Positions 8,773-17,198 of a stretch of DNA of 64,000 nucleotides are shown piece after piece (the stretch's first letter is position 1; the number at the start of each line of letters is the position of its first letter). Location of the stretch: assembly GCF_000827125.1 (NCBI RefSeq), contig NZ_CP010311.1, positions 2,108,001 to 2,172,000 of the forward strand, read 5' to 3'. Made by a program: the position numbers and the translations under genes. The notes below the pieces were generated by a model that was not told the origin of the DNA, searched no databases, and was given only the letters and a program-made list of their open reading frames with translations. The DNA is from Geoalkalibacter subterraneus (lineage in GTDB: Bacteria; Desulfobacterota; Desulfuromonadia; Desulfuromonadales; Geoalkalibacteraceae).

Positions 8773-8904
8773 AGTAGAATCCTCCCTTAATCTATTAGTA
8801 ACTGATCTTGACAAAAAGTATACTGAACATAGATACACGTGGAAAAGCAGGAACTTGTGAAATGCCTCAGGGGTATGTAAAGGGAGGGCAAATGTGAGTG
8901 AAAG
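8773..8904 (-). promoter_or_regulatory. cooS upstream region
   Basis: This 132-base gap separates rcoM from cooS. On the minus strand it has an AT-rich stretch with TTGTCA near 8804-8809 and TAATAGAT further on, plus two GTT-containing blocks (ATGTTCAG and CAGTTACT). These could be direct repeats for a LytTR-type regulator, but they match the LytTR consensus imperfectly and their spacing is not canonical. The operon promoter is likely here; its exact elements are not certain. Confidence 0.4.
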
Positions 8905-9609
8905 TTATTTGATGCCGATTTCGACCAGGAATTCCTGAAGTTTGTTGCGACTGATTGGCAGGCAGAGATCTCTCCCCTTGACGTTCACGGTGCACTCTAG
9001 TCGCTCCCGGTTTACTTTAATTACTTTGGAAATATTGATCAGATAGCTGCGGTGAGTCCGGAAGAAACTATCGTCCGGCAGACGTTTGGCGATAGAGCCA
9101 ATGGCCATGCCGCAGTGATACTCACCTGATTCGGCGTAGATCTGAGCATAGATGTTATCTGCCTTGATGTAGATGATCTCCTCCGGCTTGAGCAGGCGGA
9201 GATCCCCATTTGAGGTGACTGGCACCCGAAAGAGTTTACGTTTCGACAAGATAAGCTGGGTGATGTCGTAGAAGGTGGCGCAGAGTTGGTCCTCGACCAT
9301 GTCGCGGTTTACCAGAGGGGTCAGTTTAATCAGCAAATAGCGATCCAGGCCGTCATGACGAATCATTTTCAGCGACAGCGGAATCTGGCGTTTCGATTCC
9401 CCTGCCAGGCGCAGCATGTCGCCGACCTTTGCGCGATCCTTTTCGTGGTGAAAGCCGAGGATGTCCGTCTGAAAGAGCCGTTCGACAGGTATTCCCCCAA
9501 ACATCAGGAAAAACATGCGGTTGATATGCGAGATCGAATGGTCACTGTTGAGAATCACGACCCCCGGTTCAAGGCTTTCGATCATACTGATAAGGCTGCG
9601 ACTGCTCAT
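8905..9609 (-). CDS. rcoM: RcoM-like CO-sensing PAS-LytTR regulator
   Basis: The 234-residue protein joins a PAS domain (about residues 1-120) to a LytTR DNA-binding domain (about 140-230, with FFRTHRSYLINISKV). This is the architecture of RcoM, a haem-based CO sensor. In the characterised RcoM the haem ligands are a His and a Met about 30 residues apart; here His54/His55 and Met82 lie at similar places in the PAS domain, so haem binding is plausible. It lies directly upstream of cooS in the same orientation. A LytTR regulator of another signal is the alternative, but the context favours CO control. A remnant IS3 lies about 55 bases upstream of its start. Confidence 0.82.
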   Translation of the reverse strand: MSSRSLISMIESLEPGVVILNSDHSISHINRMFFLMFGGIPVERLFQTDILGFHHEKDRAKVGDMLRLAGESKRQIPLSLKMIRHDGLDRYLLIKLTPLVNRDMVEDQLCATFYDITQLILSKRKLFRVPVTSNGDLRLLKPEEIIYIKADNIYAQIYAESGEYHCGMAIGSIAKRLPDDSFFRTHRSYLINISKVIKVNRERLECTVNVKGRDLCLPISRNKLQEFLVEIGIK

Positions 9610-9664
9610 GAATTGATCCTGAGAGGGAACAGGCCACTCAATTGAGAAGTTGCCATTGTGACCT

Positions 9665-9900
9665 TCCCTCGAAATTGTGGACAGTCCGAAAAGCTGCTAA
9701 AACAGCACAAGGAGGACTGGTATGGTTTAGAAGGGAAAGCGTTATACCCGTGAAATTAAGATCGAGACGGTACATTTGTAACTGGCATTGATCACTCCGT
9801 AACCGATGTGGCCAGAGATCTGGCAATCCCCCCCCCAAAACACGCTTTACAAATGGATTCACCAGTACGGCGAGAATCCCGTTGAATTTTGGGAACCACA
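9665..9900 (+). mobile_element. Degenerate IS3-family orfA remnant
   Basis: The plus strand keeps an IS3-like left end, a GGAGG site and a broken orfA: KGKRYTREIKIETV, then in a shifted frame SVTDVARDLAI, then NTLYKWIHQYGENP, the helix-turn-helix of IS3 OrfA. An in-frame TAG at codon 3, a C-tract indel near 9830 and the lack of any orfB show that it is dead. Past it, 9901-10120 holds no gene I can support. Confidence 0.65.
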
Positions 9901-10120
9901 TCTATTTATCCCATGATAAGTAACCAGTCAAGAACACGGGCGACAGGTGTAAAGGTAGTTGTCAATTCTATCCGATAAGTTATGTCAGCAATATATGATC
10001 TATGAAAAGCATGGGGATTGCCCAATTATTAAATACCCTGGCCTACAGTAACCTGCCCGGTTTCCGGGATCGTTTAGAGAATATCCTGGAAAATACCAAG
10101 GGCGTTGCTGATGGTGCCAC

Positions 10121-10420
10121 TCAAGTCTTTACAGGATCTTCAATAATTATGCGCAGCCGCTTTCCAAGAGCAGCGGTTGCTTGTTCCAAAGTTTTGAGCG
10201 TAACGGCAGTGTTCTGCGGGTCAAGAAGTCGGTTGACCGCCGCCCGGGAGGTGTGCATTTTGGCTGCCATTTCGGTCTTGGTCAGACGTTGATTCTCCAT
10301 CTCCTGGTGGATCTGGTAGGCCAAAATCCTCTTAGCTGCGGTTGCCTCGACCTCGCCCAGGATGCCTTCCTCAGTAAGGAAGCTATCAAAATCGCTACCG
10401 ATATTTTTATGAGTTGCCAT
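10121..10420 (-). CDS. HigA/XRE-type antitoxin
   Basis: A 99-residue protein with a helix-turn-helix (LTKTEMAAKMHTSRAAVNRLLDP, residues about 45-68) of the kind found in HigA-like antitoxins. It is expected to bind and neutralise the toxin encoded just upstream and to repress the pair. The start overlaps the toxin stop by 14 bases, which indicates translational coupling. The order toxin first, antitoxin second is typical for higBA. The family of the partner makes the call fairly firm; the biological target is not visible. Confidence 0.85.
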   Translation of the reverse strand: MATHKNIGSDFDSFLTEEGILGEVEATAAKRILAYQIHQEMENQRLTKTEMAAKMHTSRAAVNRLLDPQNTAVTLKTLEQATAALGKRLRIIIEDPVKT

Positions 10421-10757
10421 CGATTTCAGCCTTTCTTTTGCGTGCCAGTTTCATGTCGTCATCCGGAGTTTGCTGGGTCTTCTTTATGAAGCCGTGAAGG
10501 AGGATGATCTGAGGGCCATGGGTGCAAAAAAGAACGCGAGCGATACGGTTTGCCAGCCTGGAGCGCACCTCGAAAAGCCCCTCTCCTAAAGGTCGCACCA
10601 AAGGCATGCCGAGGGGCCAGCCCCACTGGACAGTCTTGATGTCCTCACCGATGATCTTCCGTTCCTCCTGTGGCAAATCCTTTAACCACTCGCGGACGGG
10701 TTCTCTACCACTGTCCTGCCGAAAAAATTTCACTTGTAGTGGTTTTGGAGTTTCCAT
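10407..10757 (-). CDS. RelE/HigB-type toxin (phage Gp49-like family)
   Basis: The 116-residue protein has the family pattern FFRQDSGREPVREWLKDLP, then WPLGMPLVRPLGEGLFEVR and IARVLFCTHGPQIILLHGFIKKTQQTP, as in Gp49-like HigB toxins, which cleave mRNA at the ribosome. Length and the strongly basic C-terminus fit. It is the first gene of the toxin-antitoxin pair and starts a few bases from a perfect operator-like inverted repeat. Such pairs help keep mobile DNA in the genome, which suits the insertion-rich surroundings. Confidence 0.85.
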   Translation of the reverse strand: METPKPLQVKFFRQDSGREPVREWLKDLPQEERKIIGEDIKTVQWGWPLGMPLVRPLGEGLFEVRSRLANRIARVLFCTHGPQIILLHGFIKKTQQTPDDDMKLARKRKAEIDGNS

Positions 10758-10769
10758 GACAGCCTAATT

Positions 10770-10785
10770 GTATCAAAATTGATAC
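10770..10785. promoter_or_regulatory. Putative toxin-antitoxin operator
   Basis: A perfect inverted repeat GTATCAA-AA-TTGATAC lies 13 bases upstream of the toxin start and 37 bases upstream of the divergent resolvase remnant. Antitoxins of the XRE type usually repress their own operon through such a site. Confidence 0.6.
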
Positions 10786-10821
10786 GAATGGCAAGAAAAA
10801 ACAACGAGAAAGGAGGAAGTC

Positions 10822-11330
10822 ATGGGAATGAGAGTTGGGTACGCACGGGTGAGTTCATCAGGGCAAAAACTGGATCTTCAAATGGACCGGCTGGCCGACT
10901 GCGACCGCATCTACCATGAGAAGGCATCGGCCGCTTCAGCGAAGGGCCGACCAGAACTGCAAAAGGCTCTCGATTTTGTCCGGGATGAGGATGTTTTCGT
11001 GGTCACCAAGCTCGACCGCTTGGCAAGATCAGTAGTCGACCTGGCCGGAATTGTCCAGAAACTCGAAGCAAAGAATGTCGACCTAGTCGTCCTGGACCAG
11101 GGGTCGACACGACAACTATGTATGGCCGGCTTCAGTTTAATATCCTTGCCGCGATCGGTGAGTTCGAGCGGGAGCTGATCAAAGAACGATCCATGGAGGG
11201 GCGCCTCAAGGCCATCGCCCGCGGAGTGAAGTTTGGCGCCAAGCCGAAATTGACCAAGCAGGAGATCGCGGAGTTGGTCAGGGACTTCGAAGCGCCGGGG
11301 TGCAGCAAAACATTAATTGCCGAACATTAG
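10822..11330 (+). pseudogene. Serine recombinase (resolvase), frameshifted and 3'-truncated
   Basis: The first frame holds the catalytic N-terminus of the resolvase/invertase family (GYARVSSSGQKLDLQ, then TKLDRLARSVVDL). Near 11102 one base is missing and the sense passes to the next frame (MYGRLQFNILAAIGEFERELIKERS). The C-terminal helix-turn-helix is cut off where the IS66 element begins at 11330; the last codon TAG is made partly by the IS end. A good ribosome site (AGGAGG) precedes the ATG. The protein cannot be active as it stands unless the missing base is a sequencing error, and even then it lacks its DNA-binding end. Confidence 0.85.
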
Positions 11331-11336
11331 TAAACG

Positions 11337-12945
11337 TCAACTGACACCATCTTGATCAGGCGAGTGTATCGCGGCATTCTTCTGCTTGGCTGCCAACCAT
11401 CGATCCGGTAGCAGTTCATGGATGCGCCGGGCGGGATGCCCCATAATGCGGCGCAAAACATCTTCAAGGTAGGTTTGCGGATCGATGCCCAGATTTCGGC
11501 AGGTCTGCACCAGGGAGAGCAGAACCGCACTGGCCCGGCCGCCGTTTTCGCTGCCAACGAACAACCAGTTTTTGCGCCCGATGGTCAGGGGGCGGATGGC
11601 GCGCTCGGCGACGTTGTTGTCCAGCCGGGCATCGGGATGATTCAGATAATTTTCAAAATGCGGGGCAAGGCTCAGATAGTAGTTCAGCGCCTGGTGGAAT
11701 TTGGACTTGGGCAAGATTCCACCGGCCAGCACCCGTTCTTTGATAATCTGCGTCAGCTCATCTAAAATCGGCTTTTCGAGCTCGCGCCGGATGCGCAGCC
11801 GCTGCTTGGGAGTGCGCGCCCAGGCCACGCGCTCAAGCAGAAACAGATAGCGGATCTTGCGTAGAATGAGGCCGCGCAACTCGGGATCGCCGCTTTCGGC
11901 CTCGACGAACTTGCGGCGCACGTGCGCCATACACGGACACCAGTCGATTCCCTCGCGCTGGGCGAGCTTTTCATAGGCGCCGTACTTATCCGAATGCAGC
12001 AGTCCCTTGAACTCTTTGAGAGTCTTCTCGGGATGCGCATGGTTGCGATTGCGGTGAAACTCGAAGAAGCGGTAAGGCGGATCACCGCCTCCACCGCCGG
12101 CATAGACCCACATATAAGCCTGCTTGCAGCGCCCCTTGCCTTTTTCCTGCAGGCGAATCGGGCTTTCATCGGCAAAAAACGACGCCGCTTTGCAGAATCC
12201 GGGACTTCATAGCCTCATAGAGCGGGGAAAGCCCCTCGCCAAGCGTCAGAACCCACTTGGAGAGGGTCTGGCGGCTGATGTGAATCTGCGAGCGCCCCAG
12301 GATTTCCACCAGACGGTTCAGCGGCAGGTGGTCGGCGAATTTGGCATTCAGAACATAGGCGAGCAGACTCTCGTCAGCCGCACAGCGCTCGATGACCGCC
12401 TCGGGCAAAGAGGCCGTGCGCACACCCAGATCGGGATGGTTGCGCGAGGCATATTTGGGCCGCACATACTCGATGATGTAGAACTGCTCGGCCGTGCGCG
12501 CCAGCTTGCGCGAGATCTCTTCTCCGATGCACACCAGGGGCTCGCCGGTTTGCGGACAGGTTTTCTCATGCGCCGCCACATCGAGCTCGACCCGTTTGAC
12601 CGGAAGGTCATCGGGGTAGCTCAGCGTATCGGCGCCACGATTTCTAGCCGGCTTTCGCCGCGTATAGTGGATCTCCTGCGTTTTTTCCTGGGGCAGCGAC
12701 GCCGCGATCTGGTCGCCAAAATCCAGCGGCAGGGTCTGGCTGTCCGGGTTGCCCACGATGCGCTCGCTTCGGCGGCCGAAGAGCTGTTTCTGCATCCAGG
12801 CGAGCTGCTCGCTTAGCAGCGCAACCTGCGCCTGCAGAGCCGCGATGTCGGCATCTTTTTGCCGCAGAAGATCGTGGACGCACGACGTGTCCGCCTTGGT
12901 GTCATCCTCATTCAACATGGCGAAAATACTAACACAAATCGGCAT
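11337..12945 (-). pseudogene. tnpC: IS66 TnpC transposase, frameshifted
   Basis: The N-terminal frame reads the leucine-zipper and zinc-finger half (RQKDADIAALQAQVALLSEQ, FGRRSERI, CPQTGEPL) up to a stop at 12166. The C-terminal frame resumes the DDE catalytic core (HSDKYGAYEKLA, CMAHVRRKFVEA, NNVAERAIRPLTIGRKNWLF). The break is at a run of six A on the plus strand (12174-12179): with five, the sense would read on as VVFADES. So one base was gained, or the run is a slippage site. The true start could be 12945 or 12918; neither has a good ribosome site. Confidence 0.88.
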
Positions 12946-12965
12946 TAAAGGGAAGAGGTAACGCC

Positions 12966-13298
12966 TCATTTCGGCAAGGAAAATCGCCTGCTCAGCCGCT
13001 TTGGCGTCACCCCCTCGAGCAGCAGAACGAACTGCTGGCGAGTGAGCACATCGCGGCCACCGAAACAGTCCGGGAAGCTGCCCTGTTCCAGACGCTTGTA
13101 CCAGATGGCAAAGCCGTCGCCCTCCCAATATAGGATCTTGATCAGGTTGCGACGGCGGTTGAGAAACAGAAAAAGCGAACCGGTCAGTAGCTTGCCGGGA
13201 AAGGCCGCCTCGACAAGCGCGCTTAGCCCCTCGAAGCTCTTGCGCATATCGACGGGCTGGTCGCAGAGGTGAATGGGCTGGCAGCCGGAGGGACGCAT
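12966..13298 (-). CDS. tnpB: IS66 accessory protein TnpB
   Basis: A full-length 110-residue IS66 Orf2 protein: VDMRKSFEGLSALVE near the start, then GSLFLFLNRRRNLIKILYWEGDGFAIWYKRLEQG, the hallmark of the family. It is required with TnpA and TnpC for IS66 movement, though its activity is unknown. The ATG at 13298 lies three bases past the tnpA stop. Confidence 0.93.
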   Translation of the reverse strand: MRPSGCQPIHLCDQPVDMRKSFEGLSALVEAAFPGKLLTGSLFLFLNRRRNLIKILYWEGDGFAIWYKRLEQGSFPDCFGGRDVLTRQQFVLLLEGVTPKRLSRRFSLPK

Positions 13299-13301
13299 CG
13301 G

Positions 13302-13453
13302 CTACCCCTTTTTGAGTACCGCCAGGACTTCTCGCAGCAGGCCGGGGTCGAACCCATGACCCACGTGGAGATAAATCCCGTTGCACTCCAAGCACAAAGG
13401 CGAGCGATCACGCCCGATTGGAAGTTGGACAAACTTTCCAGAGACCTCCGTGA
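13302..13453 (-). pseudogene. tnpA: IS66 tnpA, C-terminal part
   Basis: The minus strand reads FVQLPIGRDRSPLCLECNG, then HVGHGFDPGLLREVLAVLKK and a stop at 13302. This is the normal C-terminus of IS66 TnpA. The N-terminal part lies 2.7 kb away at 16160-16333, on the other side of the IS21 element. Confidence 0.82.
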
Positions 13454-13550
13454 TCAGCGACAATTAAATCTCCCGTCCGGCGACAATTATAATTCCCGAA
13501 ATTTTTAGGGGATTGTAAGCTTCCGCCCATCTTTAAAGAAAGGATGGCGG

Positions 13551-15041
13551 ATGGTCACCGATCAACAAGTAAGGAGGTTATTCAAGCTGATGAAAACGCA
13601 AACCACAGGCTGCGTTGCCGCTGCCAAGGCCGGCATGGATGAAAAGACCGCCCGCAAGTACGTGAAGGCGGGCAACCTACCCAGCGAGCTCAAGGTTGAG
13701 CACACCTGGCGAACCAGAACGGACCCCTTTGAGGCCCATTGGGAGGACATTCGTGAGAAGCTTGCCGATAATCCGGGGCTGGAGGCCAAGACCCTCTTCG
13801 AGGATCTCCAGCGCCGCTTTCCCGGCGTCTTCTCAGACGGCCAGCTGCGCACCCTGCAGCGTCGCGTGAAGCGGTGGCGGGCCCTGGAAGGTCCCTCCAA
13901 GGAAACGTTCTTCCCTCAGCTGCACCGCCCCGGCGAGCTGGCCCAGTCCGATTACACGCACATGGGCAAGCTCGGCATCACCATCGCCAAACAGCCCTTC
14001 GACCACCTCATCTATCACTTCGTGCTCACCTACTCCAACTGGGAAACCGGCAGCATCTGCTACTCGGAGAGCTTCGAAAGCCTCAGCGAGGGGCTGCAGG
14101 CGGCGTTGTGGGAACTCGGCGGCGTGCCACAGGCTCATCAGACGGACCGGCTGACGGCGGCCGTGCACAACGCCCTGCACCAGGAAGAATTCACCCAACG
14201 CTATCAGGCTCTGCTCAGGCATTACAACCTGAGTGGTCGCAAGACGCAGGCCGCCAGCCCCAACGAGAACGGCGACGTGGAGCAGAGCAACTACCGTTTG
14301 AAGAGGGCGGTTCGCCAGGCCCTCCTTCTGCGCGGCAGCTTCGACTTCGAGAGCATCGAGGAGTACCGGCGCTTTTTGCGCGAGCTCTTCACCAAGCTCA
14401 ACCGCGGTCGCCGCGAGCGTTTTCTGGAGGAGCAACGCATACTGCGCCACCTGCCACAAAGGCGGCTGGAGAGCTGTACGCGCCTTGAGGTCACGGTCAG
14501 TCGCGCAAGCACCATCCGGGTCAGCAACAACACCTATTCCGTCGAAAGCCGCCTGATCGGCGAGAGCCTACAAGTTGAGCTTTTTGCCGACCATCTCGAT
14601 CTTTTCTACGCTCAGAAGCGCGTGGACTCGATGCCTCGCCTGCGCGGCAGGTGCCGGCATCTTATCAACTACCGCCACGTCATCGATCAGCTGCAGCGAA
14701 AGCCTGGAGCCTTCGAGAATTACCGCTACCGCGAGGAGATGTTTCCCGGCAGCTGTTTCCGGCTCGCCTATGACGAGCTCAAAGAGCGCCACACCCAGCA
14801 AGTGGCCGCTCGCGAGTACCTCAAGATACTGGCGCTGGCGGCCAAAGAGAGCGAAGTGGCGGTTGCTGCGGCCCTGGACGAGCTGTGCGGGCATCAACCC
14901 GTCACGGCACAGGCCGTGGAGGAGTTGGTGCACGCACAGCAGATTGCCTCGCCTGTGACCGAGATCGGAGTCGCCGCAGTCGACCTTCTCAGCTACGATC
15001 GCCTATTGTCCGGGCAGCAGGAGCTGGCCCATGCAATCTGA
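13551..15041 (+). CDS. istA: IS21-family transposase IstA
   Basis: 496 residues. An N-terminal helix-turn-helix (TGCVAAAKAGMDEKTARKYVKAG) is followed by a rve-type integrase core with acidic motifs at QSDYTHMG, HQTDRLTAAV and ENGDVEQSN, and a C-terminal DNA-binding part. It carries out strand transfer of the IS21 ends together with IstB. An AAAGGA site lies just before the ATG. The gene is intact and overlaps istB by 11 bases. Confidence 0.95.
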   Translation: MVTDQQVRRLFKLMKTQTTGCVAAAKAGMDEKTARKYVKAGNLPSELKVEHTWRTRTDPFEAHWEDIREKLADNPGLEAKTLFEDLQRRFPGVFSDGQLRTLQRRVKRWRALEGPSKETFFPQLHRPGELAQSDYTHMGKLGITIAKQPFDHLIYHFVLTYSNWETGSICYSESFESLSEGLQAALWELGGVPQAHQTDRLTAAVHNALHQEEFTQRYQALLRHYNLSGRKTQAASPNENGDVEQSNYRLKRAVRQALLLRGSFDFESIEEYRRFLRELFTKLNRGRRERFLEEQRILRHLPQRRLESCTRLEVTVSRASTIRVSNNTYSVESRLIGESLQVELFADHLDLFYAQKRVDSMPRLRGRCRHLINYRHVIDQLQRKPGAFENYRYREEMFPGSCFRLAYDELKERHTQQVAAREYLKILALAAKESEVAVAAALDELCGHQPVTAQAVEELVHAQQIASPVTEIGVAAVDLLSYDRLLSGQQELAHAI

Positions 15042-15816
15042 GAAGGAGAAAGCAGCCCGCCTGCACCGCCACCTGACCGAACTGCACCTGCCCACCATCC
15101 GGCGCTGCTATCAGGAGAGCGCAATCGCAGCGCGCCGGGACAACTGGGAGTACGAGAGCTACCTGCTGGAGCTGGCCGAGCGCGAGCGCGAAGAGCGCCG
15201 TAACGCCAGGACCGCGCGCCTGCTCAAGGACTCGAAACTGCCGCTGGAGAAAAACCTCAAGGCGTTTGACCGCAAGCGATTGCCTCGTAAGGTCGATACA
15301 CAGCTGACCCAGCTGCTCAAGGCGACGTTTCTCGATCATAAGGAAAACGTCCTGGCCTTCGGCAATCCCGGCAGCGGCAAGACCCATCTGCTGTGCGCGG
15401 TGGCCCAGGAGCTCATTTATCAGGGCCGGCAGATACGCTTTATGCCCTGTAACCTGCTGGTGCAGGAGCTTCTGATCGCCAAGAGGGATCTGACGCTGGC
15501 CCGCGTGCTCAAGCGCTACGCAAAATACGAGGCGCTGATCATCGACGACATCGGGTACGTGCAGCAAAGCCGCGAGGAGATGGAGGTCCTCTTCACCCTG
15601 CTGGCGGATCGCTATGAGCGTAGCAGCATCATGCTCACCAGCAATCTGCCCTTCTCAAAATGGGAGCAGATCTTCAAGGATCCCATGACCACAGCGGCGG
15701 CCATTGACCGACTCGTTCACCACAGCGTGATTCTGGAGCTCAATATGCCCAGCTACCGTTTGGAGCAATCACAAAAGGCGCAGGCCCTGACTGAGCCACA
15801 CCAAGAGACCCTTTAG
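15031..15816 (+). CDS. istB: IS21-family helper ATPase IstB
   Basis: 261 residues of the DnaA/DnaC-like AAA+ family with Walker A FGNPGSGKTHL near residue 110 and Walker B LIIDDIGYV near 170. IstB selects target DNA and stimulates IstA. Start overlaps the end of istA, so translation is probably coupled. The gene appears intact. Confidence 0.95.
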   Translation: MQSEKEKAARLHRHLTELHLPTIRRCYQESAIAARRDNWEYESYLLELAEREREERRNARTARLLKDSKLPLEKNLKAFDRKRLPRKVDTQLTQLLKATFLDHKENVLAFGNPGSGKTHLLCAVAQELIYQGRQIRFMPCNLLVQELLIAKRDLTLARVLKRYAKYEALIIDDIGYVQQSREEMEVLFTLLADRYERSSIMLTSNLPFSKWEQIFKDPMTTAAAIDRLVHHSVILELNMPSYRLEQSQKAQALTEPHQETL

Positions 15817-15827
15817 GAGCAAACCCC

Positions 15828-16073
15828 ATGAAATGCTTAGCCTACAACCCCCAGAAAGGCCGCCTGGAGACGCTTGAGGTGGAGTTCACACCTGAGAACA
15901 CGACACGGTTTCTGCGTTGCGGCAGTGGTTGCGTCACTGCGATCACCGACTGTAACGGTGGGTTGCTCATCAAGTCGGGCTTCGACCACCCGGTCTACCT
16001 GTATGACGTATCCAGAGCGGACATCGGGTACAGCCAGAAAAAGGCCAGAGAGCTTCAGCAGCAAAACATCTAG
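15828..16073 (+). CDS. Small hypothetical protein carried by the IS21 element
   Basis: An 81-residue frame begins 12 bases past istB behind an AGGAG site and lies inside the IS21 ends. The protein (MKCLAYNPQKGRLETLEVEF, with GCVTAITDCNGGLLIKSGFD) looks like a small mixed alpha/beta domain. I do not recognise a family. IS21 elements normally carry two genes only, so this is a passenger or an accessory protein; the ribosome site and close spacing argue that it is translated. Confidence 0.65.
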   Translation: MKCLAYNPQKGRLETLEVEFTPENTTRFLRCGSGCVTAITDCNGGLLIKSGFDHPVYLYDVSRADIGYSQKKARELQQQNI

Positions 16074-16159
16074 CAGAGCCGCAAGCGGCGGCGGCAAAAA
16101 GTCCCAACAGCCACCGTCGTCAACAGCTCTCAAGAAACGGGAATTTTAATTGTCGCTGA

Positions 16160-16333
16160 CCCGGAAAAATAGTTGACGTTGATCACCTCCGGCTGTTCGG
16201 GCTGCAAACGTTTGCGCCAGTAGAGAAAACGGTAATATCCCTCGTCGTTCTGGCGACACCAGGCGGCCATGCTCAGGCCGCTGCGGCGCCAGTCGGCCAG
16301 TTTTTCCGTCCACTGTTGTGATAAGGGCGACAT
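16160..16333 (-). pseudogene. tnpA: IS66 tnpA, N-terminal part
   Basis: From an ATG at 16333 behind GAGGAGG the minus strand reads WTEKLADWRRSGLSMAAWCR and YRFLYWRKRLQ, the helix-turn-helix start of IS66 TnpA. The native sense ends at the IS21 boundary, after which the frame runs into the IS21 end. Its continuation is at 13302-13453. Confidence 0.82.
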
Positions 16334-16400
16334 GAAAGGACCTCCTCGTTAAAAATCGGTTGAGGAGGCCAGCGTAGCGGGCGGTTGAGCGAGCGGCAAG

Positions 16401-17198
16401 ATGGGCGGATTTGACGGTTACGATGCGCTGATTGTCAAAGAACGAATTAATAACATCATGATCCCGCTGCGGACAATCTGGGACGATGCCTGCAGTGAAT
16501 ATCATTGGAACCTGGCTGATCCTTTTCGAAGTATCGGGAGGCACCTTCCAAGCCCCACACACAATGAACGAGAGATTTTTCTCTATTCGGATTGGAAGCG
16601 GGTTCTGGAAAAGCTGGATCCTTTTTACCGTACGGCAGTAGAAGTCATGATCATGACGGGGTTATCTTCGTCGGAAATGGCAGGCCTGCGCAAGACTGAT
16701 ATTAAGGGCGGATACCTGTATATCAGAACATCAGTGGTCAGGAAGATAGAGAAAAACCAGCTTAAAAACGGCTACCGCAAACGGCGAATTCCCATCACCA
16801 AGGAGCTTGGCAAACGCCTTGATAGTGCGACGATGAAAACAGAGAGTGAATTTCTCTTTCCATCGAAGCGAGGGAAATACTTCAACGGTGAATCACTCCG
16901 CAAAAATGCATGGACAAAAGCGCTAAAGGCAGCGGAAGTGGAATATCGGCACCTCTATTGCCTGCGCCACACCTTTGCAGCATGGTCGCTGACTTTGGGT
17001 ATGGACCCAAATCGTCTGGTCAGCCTGATGGGGCACGGGACCAAAAAAATGGTCTACGAGGTCTATGGAAAATACGTCGAGGGCCTTGAACATGACCGGG
17101 AGGATATTCTGGCCTATATGGGAGAGGATTTCCTGCTTTCGCCCAAAAGAAAATCTCCACTGCTGGCTAAAGCCAATTCAGTGGAGATATCTTTCTGA
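16401..17198 (+). pseudogene. Tyrosine recombinase (phage integrase), N-terminally truncated
   Basis: The catalytic domain is complete: Arg in TGLSSSEMAGLRKTD, then LRHTFAAWS (H-x-x-R region), GHGTKKMVYEVYGKY with the nucleophile Tyr. The N-terminal arm-binding and much of the core-binding domain are missing. The seven codons at the present start (to 16421) are actually the right end of the IS66 element, so the frame is a fusion made by insertion. At the 3' end an IS4 copy begins at 17198, yet the stop TGA is kept because the IS supplies its A. It was probably the integrase of a lost element. Confidence 0.85.

Larger units (their letters stand above)
13454..16159 (+). mobile_element. IS21-family element, apparently intact
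   Basis: The ends TCAGCGACAATTAAA (13454) and TTAATTGTCGCTGA (to 16159) are inverted repeats. A second inner copy, CGGCGACAATTATAATTCCC (13480), shows the multiple terminal repeats usual in IS21. It encodes IstA, IstB and a small third protein, all on the plus strand, and is inserted in tnpA of the IS66 element. No target duplication could be picked out by eye. Confidence 0.88.
11330..16421 (-). mobile_element. IS66-family element interrupted by an IS21-family element
   Basis: The left end GTAAACGTCAACTGACACCA (from 11330) and the right end, ending in TTGACGGTTAC at 16421, are imperfect inverted repeats (about 19 of 25 bases). Between them lie tnpA, tnpB and tnpC on the minus strand, with the IS21 element inside tnpA. 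The 8 bases on either side (GAACATTA and GATGCGCT) differ, so there is no target duplication. Insertion must have been followed by a deletion or recombination that joined a cut resolvase on one side to a cut integrase on the other. Confidence 0.88.

Noticed and set aside
7603-8790. Long plus-strand open frame opposite cooS
   Set aside because: It lies entirely over the conserved CooS reading frame; composition is that of a shadow of a GC-rich gene, with no ribosome site.
8773-8904. Canonical LytTR double site before cooS
   Set aside because: Two GTT blocks were seen, but they miss consensus bases and their spacing (about 26) is not the usual one, so no site is claimed.
10002-10120. Short plus-strand open frame beyond the antitoxin
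   Set aside because: No ribosome site or family; the rest of the frame is antisense to the antitoxin.
12946-13395. N-terminal extension of the IS66 tnpC frame
   Set aside because: The extended frame runs over tnpB and the end of tnpA in the wrong frame; TnpC proteins begin near MLNEDDTK.
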